A DNA stretch of 64,000 nt from Microbacterium oxydans (GTDB taxonomy: Bacteria > Actinomycetota > Actinomycetes > Actinomycetales > Microbacteriaceae). Location: the NCBI RefSeq assembly GCF_000956525.1, contig NZ_JYIW01000026.1, positions 992,001 through 1,056,000 on the forward strand, in the 5' to 3' direction. The notes beneath the pieces were generated by a model. The model ran no database searches, had not been told where the DNA came from, and saw only the letters and a program-made list of their open reading frames with translations. The position numbers and the translations under genes are program-made. How positions within the stretch are numbered: position 1 is the first letter of the stretch; each line of letters begins with the position of its first letter. Positions 26,560 to 34,902 of this stretch are shown here, one piece after another.

Positions 26560-27093
26560 ATGAGCGCGGCGCGCACCCTGCGGTGGATCAGGATCTGCAT
26601 CGCGATCCTGATGTTCGGTCTCGTGGTGAGCGGCGTGACCGCTTTCCCCCTTCGCGCCGAACTCACGTTCGGCTCCGAGCTGCTGCACTCCACGCCGATG
26701 GTCTCGTGGTTCCCCGACGCGGTCGGCTGGGTCGACCGCGTCGCGGCCGCGCTGACCGATGTCGACGGGCGATACCCGTTCATCTCCTACGGCACCGATT
26801 GGCTCGCCTACGCGCACCTCGTGCTCGCCGTGGTGTTCATCGGTCCGCTCATCGACCCGGTGCGCAACATCTGGGTCACGCAGTTCGGCGTCATCGCCTG
26901 CATCGGCATCGTGCCGCTCGCCGTGATCGCCGGCAGCATCCGTGGCATCCCGCTCGGCTGGCAGCTGATCGACATCTCGTTCGGCGTGCTCGGGGCGATC
27001 CCGCTCGTCATCGCGTGGCGACTCACACGCCGACTCGAACGGCTCTCGGAACCGCAGATCCGAGACACCGCGCGACCTGGCCGAGCTCGCTAG
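26560..27093 (+). CDS. Four-helix membrane protein of unknown function
   Basis: A 177-residue membrane protein with hydrophobic segments near 10-30, 83-103, 110-130 and 138-160, separated by a long first loop (about 31-80). The C-terminus is basic and ends RDTARPGRAR. I do not recognise the family. The ATG at 26560 is 10 bases after the preceding stop; an upstream in-frame ATG at 26518 lies inside that gene and is less likely. Its stop TAG overlaps the stop of the convergent ferritin-like gene through the palindrome CTAG (27090-27093). Confidence 0.72.
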   Translation: MSAARTLRWIRICIAILMFGLVVSGVTAFPLRAELTFGSELLHSTPMVSWFPDAVGWVDRVAAALTDVDGRYPFISYGTDWLAYAHLVLAVVFIGPLIDPVRNIWVTQFGVIACIGIVPLAVIAGSIRGIPLGWQLIDISFGVLGAIPLVIAWRLTRRLERLSEPQIRDTARPGRAR

Positions 27094-27803
27094 GAGGCGA
27101 GCCCCATCGCGTCCATGCGACGAGCATGGGCGCCCATGAGCTCGGTGTAGACCGGCTCGATGCGCTCCTCGTCGACGGCGAGCAGTTCGGGTCGCAGCGC
27201 CGAGCGGCACACCAGGATCGTGTCACCCACCAGACGTCGCGCCCACATCGACAGCAGGGACCGCCACTCCTCGTCGCTCTCGATCGTCTCCTGGATGATC
27301 GCGACGATCTCGTGACGCGCGTCGTCCTCGCGCAGGATCGATGCGACCTGTCGTCCTGGCTCCCCGTAACTGGAGGCGAGCGCGAGATAGAAGTCGTCGA
27401 GCATGCCGGCCGTGATGTACACGGCGAGAAGCGTCTCACGCGGACGGGCGCCGATCGTCTTGCGCCGGAACGCGTCGAGGTTCTCCCGGAACGGCAGCAT
27501 CAGCTGTGTCGGGTCGTCGCCGCGCTCGGTGATCAGCTCGACGATCGCGCGGTGCTTCGTGAGCGTCGCCCCAGCCGCCCGTGACAGGGACTCCTTCTCG
27601 GAGAGCTCCGGCGTCGCGCGGATCAGACGGGTCAGCGTCTCGAAATAGCCCAGCTGCAGATAGGCGGCCTGGCCGAGGAACCGCGGCAGCTCGGGGGCCA
27701 GCTCGGCGAAGTCGACGCGGGTCGCGTCGCCCTGGTCGCCGCGACTGCGCAGTGCCAGGGTTCGCCGAGGGGCATCATCGCGCTGCCAGAACCACTTGAC
27801 CAC
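27090..27803 (-). CDS. Ferritin-like fold protein (MiaE-like)
   Basis: A 237-residue all-helical protein of the ferritin-like diiron superfamily, similar to the actinobacterial group related to tRNA hydroxylase MiaE (Rv3210c-like, from memory). Helical segments contain FLGQAAYLQLGYFETLTRLI, TLTKHRAIVELI and REDDARHEIVAIIQETIE, whose Glu and His positions fit a diiron site. Neither the metal nor the reaction is shown by sequence. The GTG at 27803 is preceded by GGGAGG at five bases, a strong ribosome binding site. It is divergent from the RhlE-type helicase, as in mycobacteria. Confidence 0.78.
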   Translation of the reverse strand: MVKWFWQRDDAPRRTLALRSRGDQGDATRVDFAELAPELPRFLGQAAYLQLGYFETLTRLIRATPELSEKESLSRAAGATLTKHRAIVELITERGDDPTQLMLPFRENLDAFRRKTIGARPRETLLAVYITAGMLDDFYLALASSYGEPGRQVASILREDDARHEIVAIIQETIESDEEWRSLLSMWARRLVGDTILVCRSALRPELLAVDEERIEPVYTELMGAHARRMDAMGLAS

Positions 27804-27883
27804 GAGGCCTCCCTACCCAGTTCGCTCCGTCGTTCACAATACTCGTGCGGCAGGCCTCTTCCGGCGCTCCGCACCCCCTCGGG

Positions 27884-27998
27884 TAGGCTGGGCGTGTCCC
27901 CGCCGTCGGAGCGGGGCCCGCGCCTGTGGCACAAGAGACGGCGTGGATCGTTTACGTGGCGGTCTTTGCGAGATCGCCGGACAGGCAATCTGAATACA
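27884..27998 (+). promoter_or_regulatory. Promoter and long leader of the RhlE-type helicase gene
   Basis: TAGGCT (27884-27889) is a good -10; transcription would start near 27896, about 100 bases before the GTG at 27999. The leader opens with a CCCCGC/GCGGGG hairpin (27898-27916). Long leaders are common on DEAD-box helicase mRNAs that are cold-induced or autoregulated; that role is inferred here. Confidence 0.4.
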
Positions 27999-29513
27999 GT
28001 GACTACTTTCTCTGATCTGGGAGTCGATCAGGACATCGTCGACGCGCTCGCCGCGAAGGGCATCGTCGACGCATTCCCCATCCAGGAGCAGACCATCCCC
28101 CTCGGTCTTCCCGGCCAGGACATCATCGGCCAGGCGAAGACCGGAACGGGCAAGACCTTCGGCTTCGGCATCCCGGTCGTCCAGCGTCTCGGCAAGGACC
28201 CGGAGCACGGCGTCAAGGCCCTCATCGTCGTCCCGACCCGCGAGCTCGCGGTGCAGGTCTACGAGGACATCGACCTGCTCACCAGCAACCGCTCCACCAG
28301 CGTCGTCGCGATCTACGGCGGCAAGGCGTACGAGGGCCAGATCGACCAGCTCAAGGCCGGCGCGCAGATCGTCGTCGGAACCCCCGGCCGTCTGATCGAC
28401 CTCGCAGGTCAGCGTCTGCTCGATCTCTCCAACGCGACCGAGGTCGTGCTCGACGAGGCCGACAAGATGCTCGACCTCGGCTTCCTGGCCGACATCGAGA
28501 AGATCTTCCAGAAGGTCCCCGCGGTCCGCCACACGCAGCTGTTCTCGGCGACGATGCCGGGGCCGATCGTCGCGCTGGCGCGTCGCTTCATGACCAACCC
28601 GATCCACATCCGCGCGACCGATCCCGACGAGGGCCTCACGCAGGCCAACATCAAGCACCTCGTCTACCGCGCGCACTCGATGGACAAGGACGAGATCATC
28701 GCCCGCATCCTGCAGGCGGAGGGTCGCGGCAAGACCGTGATCTTCACGCGCACCAAGCGTGCGGCGCAGCGTCTCGTCGACGAGCTCGGTGACCGCGGAT
28801 TCAACGTCGGTGGCGTGCACGGCGACATGGGCCAGGATCAGCGCGAGCGCTCGATGGCGGCGTTCAAGGCGGGCAAGCGCGACGTCCTCGTGGCCACCGA
28901 CGTCGCCGCCCGCGGTATCGACGTCGATGACGTGACGCACGTGATCAATCACACGATCCCCGACGAGGACAAGACGTACCTCCACCGCGCCGGCCGCACC
29001 GGCCGCGCCGGGAAGACGGGCATCGCGGTGACCTTCGTCGACTGGGAGGACCTGCACAAGTGGGCCCTGATCAACCGCGCGCTCGAGTTCGGTCAGCCAG
29101 AGCCGGTGGAGATCTATTCGTCGAGCCCGCAGCTGTTCGAGGACCTCGACATCCCCCAGGGCACGAAGGGCCGGCTGACGACGGCTCCCAAGGCCGAGGC
29201 GAAGCCGCCGCGCACCCCTCGCCCCGAGCGGGCTGCGGATGCCGCTGAAGAGGGCACCGATGAAGGCGGCACTCGTCGTCGGCGTCGCCGTCGCGGGGGC
29301 TCGAACCCCGTCGGCTCGACGTTCGCCGATGGCGCTCCCGCCGAGAACTCGGGCGAGGGCGACAACCAGTCTGCCGACCGCAGCGCCGATGGCGCCGGCA
29401 CGCACGACGGGGCAGGCAAGGAGCACCACGACGGAAAGCCGGCGCCGGCGCGTCGTCGCCGTCGTCGTCGCGGCGGATCCGGCGCAGGAGCCGCTCCGGC
29501 GGTCGGGGCCTGA
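27999..29513 (+). CDS. DEAD-box ATP-dependent RNA helicase, RhlE type
   Basis: A 504-residue RNA helicase that unwinds short duplexes during RNA decay or ribosome assembly. Motifs: Q motif AFPIQEQTI, Walker A AKTGTGKT (46-53), PTRELAVQ, VLDEADKMLDLGF, FSATMPG, TDVAARGIDVDDV and HRAGRTGRAG. After the helicase core (to about 370) comes a long charged tail ending in two Arg-rich clusters (RRRRRRRGG-like), which should add RNA binding. The start is the GTG at 27999 giving MTTFSDLGV, since the Q motif then falls at the family distance; the open frame upstream is leader. A second, shorter DEAD-box paralogue lies at 45658. The message ends in a perfect 15-bp terminator. By synteny it matches mycobacterial rhlE. 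Confidence 0.92.
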   Translation: MTTFSDLGVDQDIVDALAAKGIVDAFPIQEQTIPLGLPGQDIIGQAKTGTGKTFGFGIPVVQRLGKDPEHGVKALIVVPTRELAVQVYEDIDLLTSNRSTSVVAIYGGKAYEGQIDQLKAGAQIVVGTPGRLIDLAGQRLLDLSNATEVVLDEADKMLDLGFLADIEKIFQKVPAVRHTQLFSATMPGPIVALARRFMTNPIHIRATDPDEGLTQANIKHLVYRAHSMDKDEIIARILQAEGRGKTVIFTRTKRAAQRLVDELGDRGFNVGGVHGDMGQDQRERSMAAFKAGKRDVLVATDVAARGIDVDDVTHVINHTIPDEDKTYLHRAGRTGRAGKTGIAVTFVDWEDLHKWALINRALEFGQPEPVEIYSSSPQLFEDLDIPQGTKGRLTTAPKAEAKPPRTPRPERAADAAEEGTDEGGTRRRRRRRGGSNPVGSTFADGAPAENSGEGDNQSADRSADGAGTHDGAGKEHHDGKPAPARRRRRRRGGSGAGAAPAVGA

Positions 29514-29529
29514 TCGAGTCTGATCGACA

Positions 29530-30459
29530 TCACAGAGGGGCGGATGCTGCGGCATCCGCCCCTCTGTCGTCTCTCCGCGTCCTGTGGCTGCCACGACCGT
29601 CGGACAGCATGGACGCCGGCACCTGCGGCGGGTACACCCAGGTGACCAGCACCACCGAGATGATCATCAGCAGGAACCACGACACGAGCTTGCTCGGTGA
29701 CACCAGCTGCCAGCCGTCCGCCTGGTCCGGGTACATCCAGGCGCCGGCCCAGGTGCCGATGTTCTCCGCGAGGTAGATGAACCCCGCGACACCGGCGAAG
29801 ACCGCAAGCAGCGGCAGCTTCAGTGTCCGCCGCCAGACCCGAGCGTGCATGACGGTGCGTGCCCAGAGCACCACCACCGCGGCGAGCAGCACCCACCGCA
29901 CGTCCCACCAGAAGTGGTGCGTGAAGAAGTTCAGGTAGATCGCCGCGGCCACGACCGCCGTGAGCCACCGACGGGGATACCGGTCGAACCCGAGATCGAA
30001 GAGTCGATACACGCGCACCATGTACGAGCCGACCGCGGCATACATGAAGCCGCTGAACAGCGGGACGCCACCGATACGAAGGATGCCGTCCGCGGCATAC
30101 GCCCACGATCCGACGTCGGTCTTGAACAGTTCCATCACGGTGCCGGTGAGGTGGAACAGCACGATGACCCAGAGCTCGCGTCCGCTCTCGAGGCGGAACA
30201 CGAGCATCCCAAGCTGGATCACCACGGCCGCGATCGTCAGGGCGTCGTTGCGCGCGACCGCGGCATCGTCGGGATACCAGAACCGCGCCGCGACGATCAC
30301 CGCCAGCAGCGCGGCGCCGAAGATGCACGCCCACGCCTGCTTGAGCAGGAAGACCGCCACCTCGATCAGGGCGGCGCGGACGCCGTTCGCCGGAGCGTCG
30401 TGCAGCAGCCGATGGGCGATGGCGTCGACGCGGAGTTCGAGAGAGGTCGCCCGTTGCAT
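29530..30459 (-). CDS. DUF817 family membrane protein
   Basis: A 309-residue polytopic membrane protein of the DUF817 (YoaT-like) family, function unknown. About eight hydrophobic segments are visible. Family-type motifs include GRELWVIVLFHLTGTVMELFK, FFTHHFWWDVRW and YLAENIGTWAGAWMYPDQ. The C-terminal tail (about 285-309) is hydrophilic, and its last codons are read through the hairpin that terminates the convergent helicase gene. The ATG at 30459 is seven bases after TACGTT, fitting a leaderless start. It is downstream of the PHP phosphoesterase gene on the same strand. Confidence 0.82.
   Translation of the reverse strand: MQRATSLELRVDAIAHRLLHDAPANGVRAALIEVAVFLLKQAWACIFGAALLAVIVAARFWYPDDAAVARNDALTIAAVVIQLGMLVFRLESGRELWVIVLFHLTGTVMELFKTDVGSWAYAADGILRIGGVPLFSGFMYAAVGSYMVRVYRLFDLGFDRYPRRWLTAVVAAAIYLNFFTHHFWWDVRWVLLAAVVVLWARTVMHARVWRRTLKLPLLAVFAGVAGFIYLAENIGTWAGAWMYPDQADGWQLVSPSKLVSWFLLMIISVVLVTWVYPPQVPASMLSDGRGSHRTRRDDRGADAAASAPL
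29533..29566 (+). terminator. Bidirectional terminator after the helicase, inside the DUF817 gene end
   Basis: CAGAGGGGCGGATGC (29533-29547), loop TGCG, perfect complement GCATCCGCCCCTCTG (29552-29566). On the minus strand the same bases encode the last residues (ADAAASAPL) of the DUF817 protein, whose stop is at 29530. Confidence 0.85.
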
Positions 30460-30466
30460 GCCTCGG

Positions 30467-30472
30467 AACGTA
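30467..30472 (-). promoter_or_regulatory. -10 element TACGTT of the DUF817 gene
   Basis: Seven bases before the ATG at 30459. Confidence 0.4.
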
Positions 30473-30531
30473 TCAGCGGCTCCCGGCGAACGAGCAGGGA
30501 GCCGGCCGACAGATCGCCGTGCGTCGGCAGG

Positions 30532-31407
30532 TCAGGGGTATCGCGGAGCAGTGCCGGTGGCACGCGCGATGATCCGCTCGACCATGTCGTCCGTCGTGGT
30601 GTTCTCACCCGGCCAGTTGGGCTTGCCCGAGCCGTGGTAGTCGCTCGATCCGGTCGCGATCAGGTCGTGCCGCGCTGTGATCTCCCGCAGCAGCCGCTTC
30701 CCCGCCTCCGTGTTCTCGCGGTGGTCGATCTCGAAGCCGGCGAGTCCGGCGGCGATCAGTCGCTCGATGAACGGCACCGGCATCATCCGATCCCGGCCGG
30801 AGGTCACGGGGTGGGCGATGATCGCCACGCCCCCCGCATCCGCGATCAGCTGCACGGCGGTCAGCGGGTCGGGCGCGTAGTGCGGCTCGTAGTACCCCTC
30901 ACGCGGGTGCAGGATGCCGTCGAAGGCGGCGCTGCGGTCCGCGACGATCCCCCTGGCGACCAGCGCGTCGGCGATATGCGGGCGGCCGACCGTGGCATCC
31001 CCCACCGTCTGATCGACCACATCCGACCACTGCAGGTCGTAGTCGCGGCCGATGTTGCGGACGATGCGCTCGGCCCGACCGATCCGGTCCTCCCTGATGC
31101 GTTCCGTCTCGGCACGCAGCGCGGCGTCGTCCGGATCGAAGAGGTACCCGAGCACGTGCACGCTGCGCCACTCGTGCTTCGCCGAGAGCTCCATGCCGGG
31201 CAGGAACGTCATTCCGAGCATCCCGGCTGCCTCGCCGGCCTCGCCCCACCCGCTCGTCCGGTCGTGATCCGTGAGGGCGACCGTGCGCAGCCCGTGCGCG
31301 TGGGCCTGCCGGATCACCTCGCCGGGGGCCTCCGTGCCATCGGAGTGGTTGGAGTGCAGGTGCAGGTCTGCTGGACCCGCAAACCGGCGGGGGTGATCTT
31401 CGGCCAT
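30532..31407 (-). CDS. PHP-domain metal-dependent phosphoesterase
   Basis: A 291-residue PHP-fold hydrolase, similar to the group that includes RNase AM/YciV 3',5'-nucleoside bisphosphate phosphatases. Metal-binding motifs in order: DLHLHSNHSDGT (about 15-26), ALTDHDRTSG (about 46-55), GMELSAKHE (about 77-85), IIAHPVTSGRD (about 190-200), GFEIDHREN (about 216-224) and TGSSDYHGSGKPN (about 250-262). The likely reaction is removal of a 3'-phosphate from pAp or stepwise trimming of RNA 5' ends; substrate specificity is not certain. The start is the ATG at 31407, six bases after TACGCT; the frame upstream is not conserved in character. Divergent from the EEP nuclease gene. Confidence 0.87.
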   Translation of the reverse strand: MAEDHPRRFAGPADLHLHSNHSDGTEAPGEVIRQAHAHGLRTVALTDHDRTSGWGEAGEAAGMLGMTFLPGMELSAKHEWRSVHVLGYLFDPDDAALRAETERIREDRIGRAERIVRNIGRDYDLQWSDVVDQTVGDATVGRPHIADALVARGIVADRSAAFDGILHPREGYYEPHYAPDPLTAVQLIADAGGVAIIAHPVTSGRDRMMPVPFIERLIAAGLAGFEIDHRENTEAGKRLLREITARHDLIATGSSDYHGSGKPNWPGENTTTDDMVERIIARATGTAPRYP

Positions 31408-31413
31408 CCTCCG

Positions 31414-31419
31414 AGCGTA
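31414..31419 (-). promoter_or_regulatory. -10 element TACGCT of the PHP gene
   Basis: Six bases (CGGAGG) before the ATG at 31407, leaderless geometry. Confidence 0.55.
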
Positions 31420-31494
31420 CCGAGCGTCGCGCACGGCGGACGCGAACACCCCGACCACGGCCGCGCGAGGCAGGGACTTCACAGCCACTTCTCC

Positions 31495-31500
31495 TACCCT
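31495..31500 (+). promoter_or_regulatory. -10 element TACCCT of the EEP gene
   Basis: Seven bases (GGAGGGG) before the ATG at 31508. Confidence 0.5.
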
Positions 31501-31507
31501 GGAGGGG

Positions 31508-32530
31508 ATGCTTCGACTCCTGGGGATCCTGTTCACCGTGCTGCTCGCGATCGCGACGGCGGTGCTGGTGTGGCCGCAGTTCTTCCGTCTGGAGCAGACC
31601 TATCCGTTCGCCCAGCTGGTGTCTGTGCGCGGCCTGGTGATCGGCGGTCTGCTGGTGGTCGCGGTGCTCGCGCTGCTGCTCCTGCTCATCCGTCCGCTGC
31701 GAGGGTTCGCCGCCTCGGTGCTGATCATCGCGCTGCTCGGGGCCGGCGCATCCGGCATCATCGGGGCGACTCGCGGCTTCGGCACGACCGCGCTGCCGGA
31801 GAAGACCGACAGCAGCGTCCGCGTGCTCACCTGGAACACCGCAGGAGAAGCCGTCTCCGCCGAGACCATCGCGCAGGAGATCCTCGACCAGAGTGCCGAC
31901 ATCGTCGCTCTCCCCGAGACCACCGAGGCCGTCGGCGAGCGCATCGCCATCATGCTGCGCGAGCAGGGGCATCCGATGTGGGTGCACCATGTGCAGTTCC
32001 GTCCCGATGTGCAGGACGGCCCGCAGTCCTGGCAGACCACCGTGCTCGTCTCGCCCGAACTCGGCGAGTACTCGGTGATCCAGTCATCGGAGGATGGCTC
32101 GAGCAACACCGGCTCGGTGCCGAGCGTCGTGCTGATGCCGATCGACGGCACCGGCCCGACCATCGTCGCGGTGCACGCGGTCGCTCCTCGCATGGAGGAG
32201 ATGGAGCAGTGGAAGTCCGACCTCGACTGGATCGCCGACCAGTGCCCGCAGGGCGACGTGATCCTCGCCGGTGACTTCAACGCCACGATCGACCACATGG
32301 CGACGCTGGGTGTCGACGGCGGAGACATGGGCTACTGCCGTGACGTGGCCTCTCGCACCGGCAACGGGCTCGCCGGTACCTGGCCGAGCTCGCTCCCTGC
32401 CCTGGCAGGCGCCCCCATCGATCACGTGATGGCATCGCCGAACTGGACGCCGACCGGATCGATCGTCCGTGAGGACGCCGCCGGCAGCGACCACCGTGCG
32501 CTCGTCGTGCAGCTCGAGCCGGCCGGCTGA
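31508..32530 (+). CDS. Membrane-anchored endonuclease/exonuclease/phosphatase family protein
   Basis: A 340-residue protein with three N-terminal membrane segments (about 4-26, 42-61, 66-88) and an EEP-fold catalytic domain outside the membrane. Catalytic motifs: VLTWNTAGE (Asn), IVALPETTEA (Glu), ILAGDFNATIDHM (Asp and Asn) and GSDHRALVVQ (Asp-His). Family members hydrolyse phosphodiesters or phosphate esters in nucleic acids, lipids or inositol phosphates; with this topology an extracellular nuclease or lipid phosphodiesterase is possible. The ATG at 31508 is seven bases after TACCCT. Followed 37 bases later by the aminopeptidase gene, which has its own -10. Confidence 0.85.
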   Translation: MLRLLGILFTVLLAIATAVLVWPQFFRLEQTYPFAQLVSVRGLVIGGLLVVAVLALLLLLIRPLRGFAASVLIIALLGAGASGIIGATRGFGTTALPEKTDSSVRVLTWNTAGEAVSAETIAQEILDQSADIVALPETTEAVGERIAIMLREQGHPMWVHHVQFRPDVQDGPQSWQTTVLVSPELGEYSVIQSSEDGSSNTGSVPSVVLMPIDGTGPTIVAVHAVAPRMEEMEQWKSDLDWIADQCPQGDVILAGDFNATIDHMATLGVDGGDMGYCRDVASRTGNGLAGTWPSSLPALAGAPIDHVMASPNWTPTGSIVREDAAGSDHRALVVQLEPAG

Positions 32531-32555
32531 GCTCCCGCCCGCAGCCACCAGGTGA

Positions 32556-32561
32556 CAGACT
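32556..32561 (+). promoter_or_regulatory. -10 element of the aminopeptidase P gene
   Basis: CAGACT, then GGAGGG, then the ATG at 32568. Confidence 0.4.
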
Positions 32562-32567
32562 GGAGGG

Positions 32568-33977
32568 ATGAGCACCGCAGAACGCGACACGATCGCCGAG
32601 CCCACCGTCGAGAACAGCACCACGAACCGCAAGCAGCCCTTCCCCCGCGGTTTCCTCGACACGATCTCGACCGGCTGGGCCGAACGCCCTGAGACGCTCC
32701 CCGCCCCGCGCCCGCAGGCTGCGTATGCGGCCGTGCGCCGCGCTGCCCTCTCTGCCGCGTTCCCCGGCACTCGTCTGGTGATCCCCGCCGGCTCGCTCAA
32801 GCAGCGCAGCAACGACACCGACTACGTGTTCCGCGCGCACTCTGCGTTCGCGCACCTGACCGGCTGGGCCTCCGACTCCGAGCCCGACTCCGTGCTGGTC
32901 TTCGAGCCGACCGACGGCGGCCACGACATCACGCTGTTCTTCCGTGAGCGCGCCGACCGCACCACCACCGAGTTCTATGCGGACGCGACGGTCGGGGAGT
33001 TCTGGATCGGACCGCGCCCTTCGCTCGCCGGCGTCGCAGCAGATCTCGGCATCGCGACAGACCACCTCGCCGCATTCGCCCCGGTCGAGGGGGAGCTCGT
33101 GCTCGACGAGAGCGAGGATCTCACCCGGGTGGTCTCCGAGCTGCGTCTGATCAAGGACGAGTACGAGATCGCCGAACTCCGCCGCGCTGTGGAGATCACG
33201 GCGAACGGCTTCGACGACATCATCCGCGAACTGCCGGCGGCCGTCGCGCATGCGCGCGGTGAGCGCGTCGTGGAGGGCGTCTTCCACCGCCGGGCCCGCG
33301 AGGACGGCAACGGTGAGGGCTACGACACGATCGCCGCCTCCGGCTCGCACGCGTGCTACCTGCACTGGACCCGCAACGACGGCACGGTGGTCCCCGGAGA
33401 CCTGATCCTGGTCGATGCGGGCGTCGAGACCGACAGCCTGTACACCGCGGACATCACCCGCACGCTCCCCGTCTCCGGCACGTTCACCGAGGTGCAGCGC
33501 CGGGTCTACGAGACCGTGCGCGAGGCTGCGGATGCGGCCTTCGCCGCCGCGCAGATCGGCGTGCGCTTCCGCGACGTGCACGCCGCTGCGATGACCGTGA
33601 TCGCCGCTCGCGTCGCCGAGTGGGGTCTGCTGCCGGTGACGGCGGACGAAGCCCTCGACGCCGACAAGGGCGGACAGCACCGCCGCTACATGGTGCACGG
33701 CACCTCCCACCACCTCGGCATCGACGTGCACGACTGCGCACAGGCCCGACGGGAGATGTACTACGACGGCATCCTGGCTCCCGGCATGGTCTTCACGATC
33801 GAGCCCGGCCTGTACTTCCAGATCGACGACCTCACGGTTCCTGCCGAGCTGCGCGGCATCGGCGTGCGCATCGAGGACGACATCCTGATGACGGAGGACG
33901 GCCCGGTGAACCTCTCCGCCGACATCCCGCGCACCGCTGACGAGGTCGAGGCATGGATCGCGCGGACGCAGCGCTGA
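32568..33977 (+). CDS. pepP: Xaa-Pro aminopeptidase (aminopeptidase P)
   Basis: A 469-residue cytoplasmic dinuclear metallopeptidase (M24B) that removes an N-terminal residue preceding proline. The N-terminal domain (about 45-190) has the AMP_N pattern with GSLKQRSNDTDYVFRAHS. The catalytic pita-bread domain has the five metal ligands: Asp in LILVDAGVE, Asp in LYTADITRTLP, His in HGTSHHLGIDVHD, Glu in FTIEPGLYF and Glu in GVRIEDDILMT. The length is typical. An adjacent APH-fold gene begins 10 bases after the stop, so they may be cotranscribed. Confidence 0.92.
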   Translation: MSTAERDTIAEPTVENSTTNRKQPFPRGFLDTISTGWAERPETLPAPRPQAAYAAVRRAALSAAFPGTRLVIPAGSLKQRSNDTDYVFRAHSAFAHLTGWASDSEPDSVLVFEPTDGGHDITLFFRERADRTTTEFYADATVGEFWIGPRPSLAGVAADLGIATDHLAAFAPVEGELVLDESEDLTRVVSELRLIKDEYEIAELRRAVEITANGFDDIIRELPAAVAHARGERVVEGVFHRRAREDGNGEGYDTIAASGSHACYLHWTRNDGTVVPGDLILVDAGVETDSLYTADITRTLPVSGTFTEVQRRVYETVREAADAAFAAAQIGVRFRDVHAAAMTVIAARVAEWGLLPVTADEALDADKGGQHRRYMVHGTSHHLGIDVHDCAQARREMYYDGILAPGMVFTIEPGLYFQIDDLTVPAELRGIGVRIEDDILMTEDGPVNLSADIPRTADEVEAWIARTQR

Positions 33978-33987
33978 TCCCACCCCC

Positions 33988-34902
33988 ATGCACGAGGGCG
34001 AGCTCACGCTCGACGACGAGCTCGCACGGGCGCTGATCGCCGACTCCTTCCCGGAACTCGGCGGTCAGGGCCTGCGGCGCGTGCACGCTGCCGGCACCGT
34101 GAACACGATCGTCCGCGTCGGCGTGGACCTCGTCGCGCGGTTCCCGTTGGCGGCCGCGACGCGTGAGGACCTCGCCGCGGAGGCCGCAGCCATGAGCGCG
34201 TTCGCCGCAGTCTGCCCCTTTCCGACGCCTCGCCCCTATGGCATCGGCAGCGGGAGCGAGCGCTATCCGTCCGCGTGGACGATGCAGACGTGGGTGCCGG
34301 GTGAGACCGCCCGACTCGACGCGCACACCGGCTCGCCATCGCTGGCGATCGACCTCGCCGAGCTGATCCTCTCGCTGCGTGCGGTCGAGGCGGACGGCCG
34401 TGTGTTCGACGGACAGGGCAGGGGCGGTGATCTCCGCGATCACGACGCGTGGGTCGACACCTGCCTGTCGAAGAGCGGGCATCTGCTGAACGTCTCGCGC
34501 ACCGCGGCGCTGTGGCAGGCGCTCCACGACCTCCCGCGATCAGGACCCGATGCGATGAGCCACCGCGACCTGACCCCCTTCAATCTGCTGGTCGAGCGGC
34601 GATCGGGAGACGACCGACTCGCCGGCGTGCTCGACAGCGGGAGCTTCGGCCCGGTCGACCGAGCGCTCGATCTCGTCGGCGCCTGGCACCTGTTCGATTC
34701 CGGGCCGCGGGCGCTCCTGCGCGATCGTGTCGCTGCGACCGAGATCGAGTGGCGCCGCGGCGCTGCCTGGGCGCTGCAGCAGGCGATCGGGCTCGGCTGG
34801 TACTACGAACGGTCGAATCCCGCGATGGCTGCACTCGGTCTCTCGACGATCAGGCGATTGCTCGCCGATGCGGAGTTGTCGGCGCTGCTCAGCCGAGGAT
34901 GA
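33988..34902 (+). CDS. Phosphotransferase of the aminoglycoside kinase fold
   Basis: A 304-residue APH-family kinase with intact catalytic residues, unlike the related protein at 17780. The catalytic loop reads SHRDLTPFNLLVE (about 190-202) with Asp and Asn, and the metal-binding segment VLDSGSFGPVDRALDLVGAW (about 213-232) has the Asp of the DFG-equivalent, though the usual GDP is GPVD. The substrate is unknown; such proteins phosphorylate antibiotics, sugars or metabolites. No resistance context is present. The ATG at 33988 has no clear ribosome binding site and follows pepP by 10 bases, so coupling to pepP is likely. Its last 14 bases overlap the convergent hydrolase gene. Confidence 0.8.
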   Translation: MHEGELTLDDELARALIADSFPELGGQGLRRVHAAGTVNTIVRVGVDLVARFPLAAATREDLAAEAAAMSAFAAVCPFPTPRPYGIGSGSERYPSAWTMQTWVPGETARLDAHTGSPSLAIDLAELILSLRAVEADGRVFDGQGRGGDLRDHDAWVDTCLSKSGHLLNVSRTAALWQALHDLPRSGPDAMSHRDLTPFNLLVERRSGDDRLAGVLDSGSFGPVDRALDLVGAWHLFDSGPRALLRDRVAATEIEWRRGAAWALQQAIGLGWYYERSNPAMAALGLSTIRRLLADAELSALLSRG

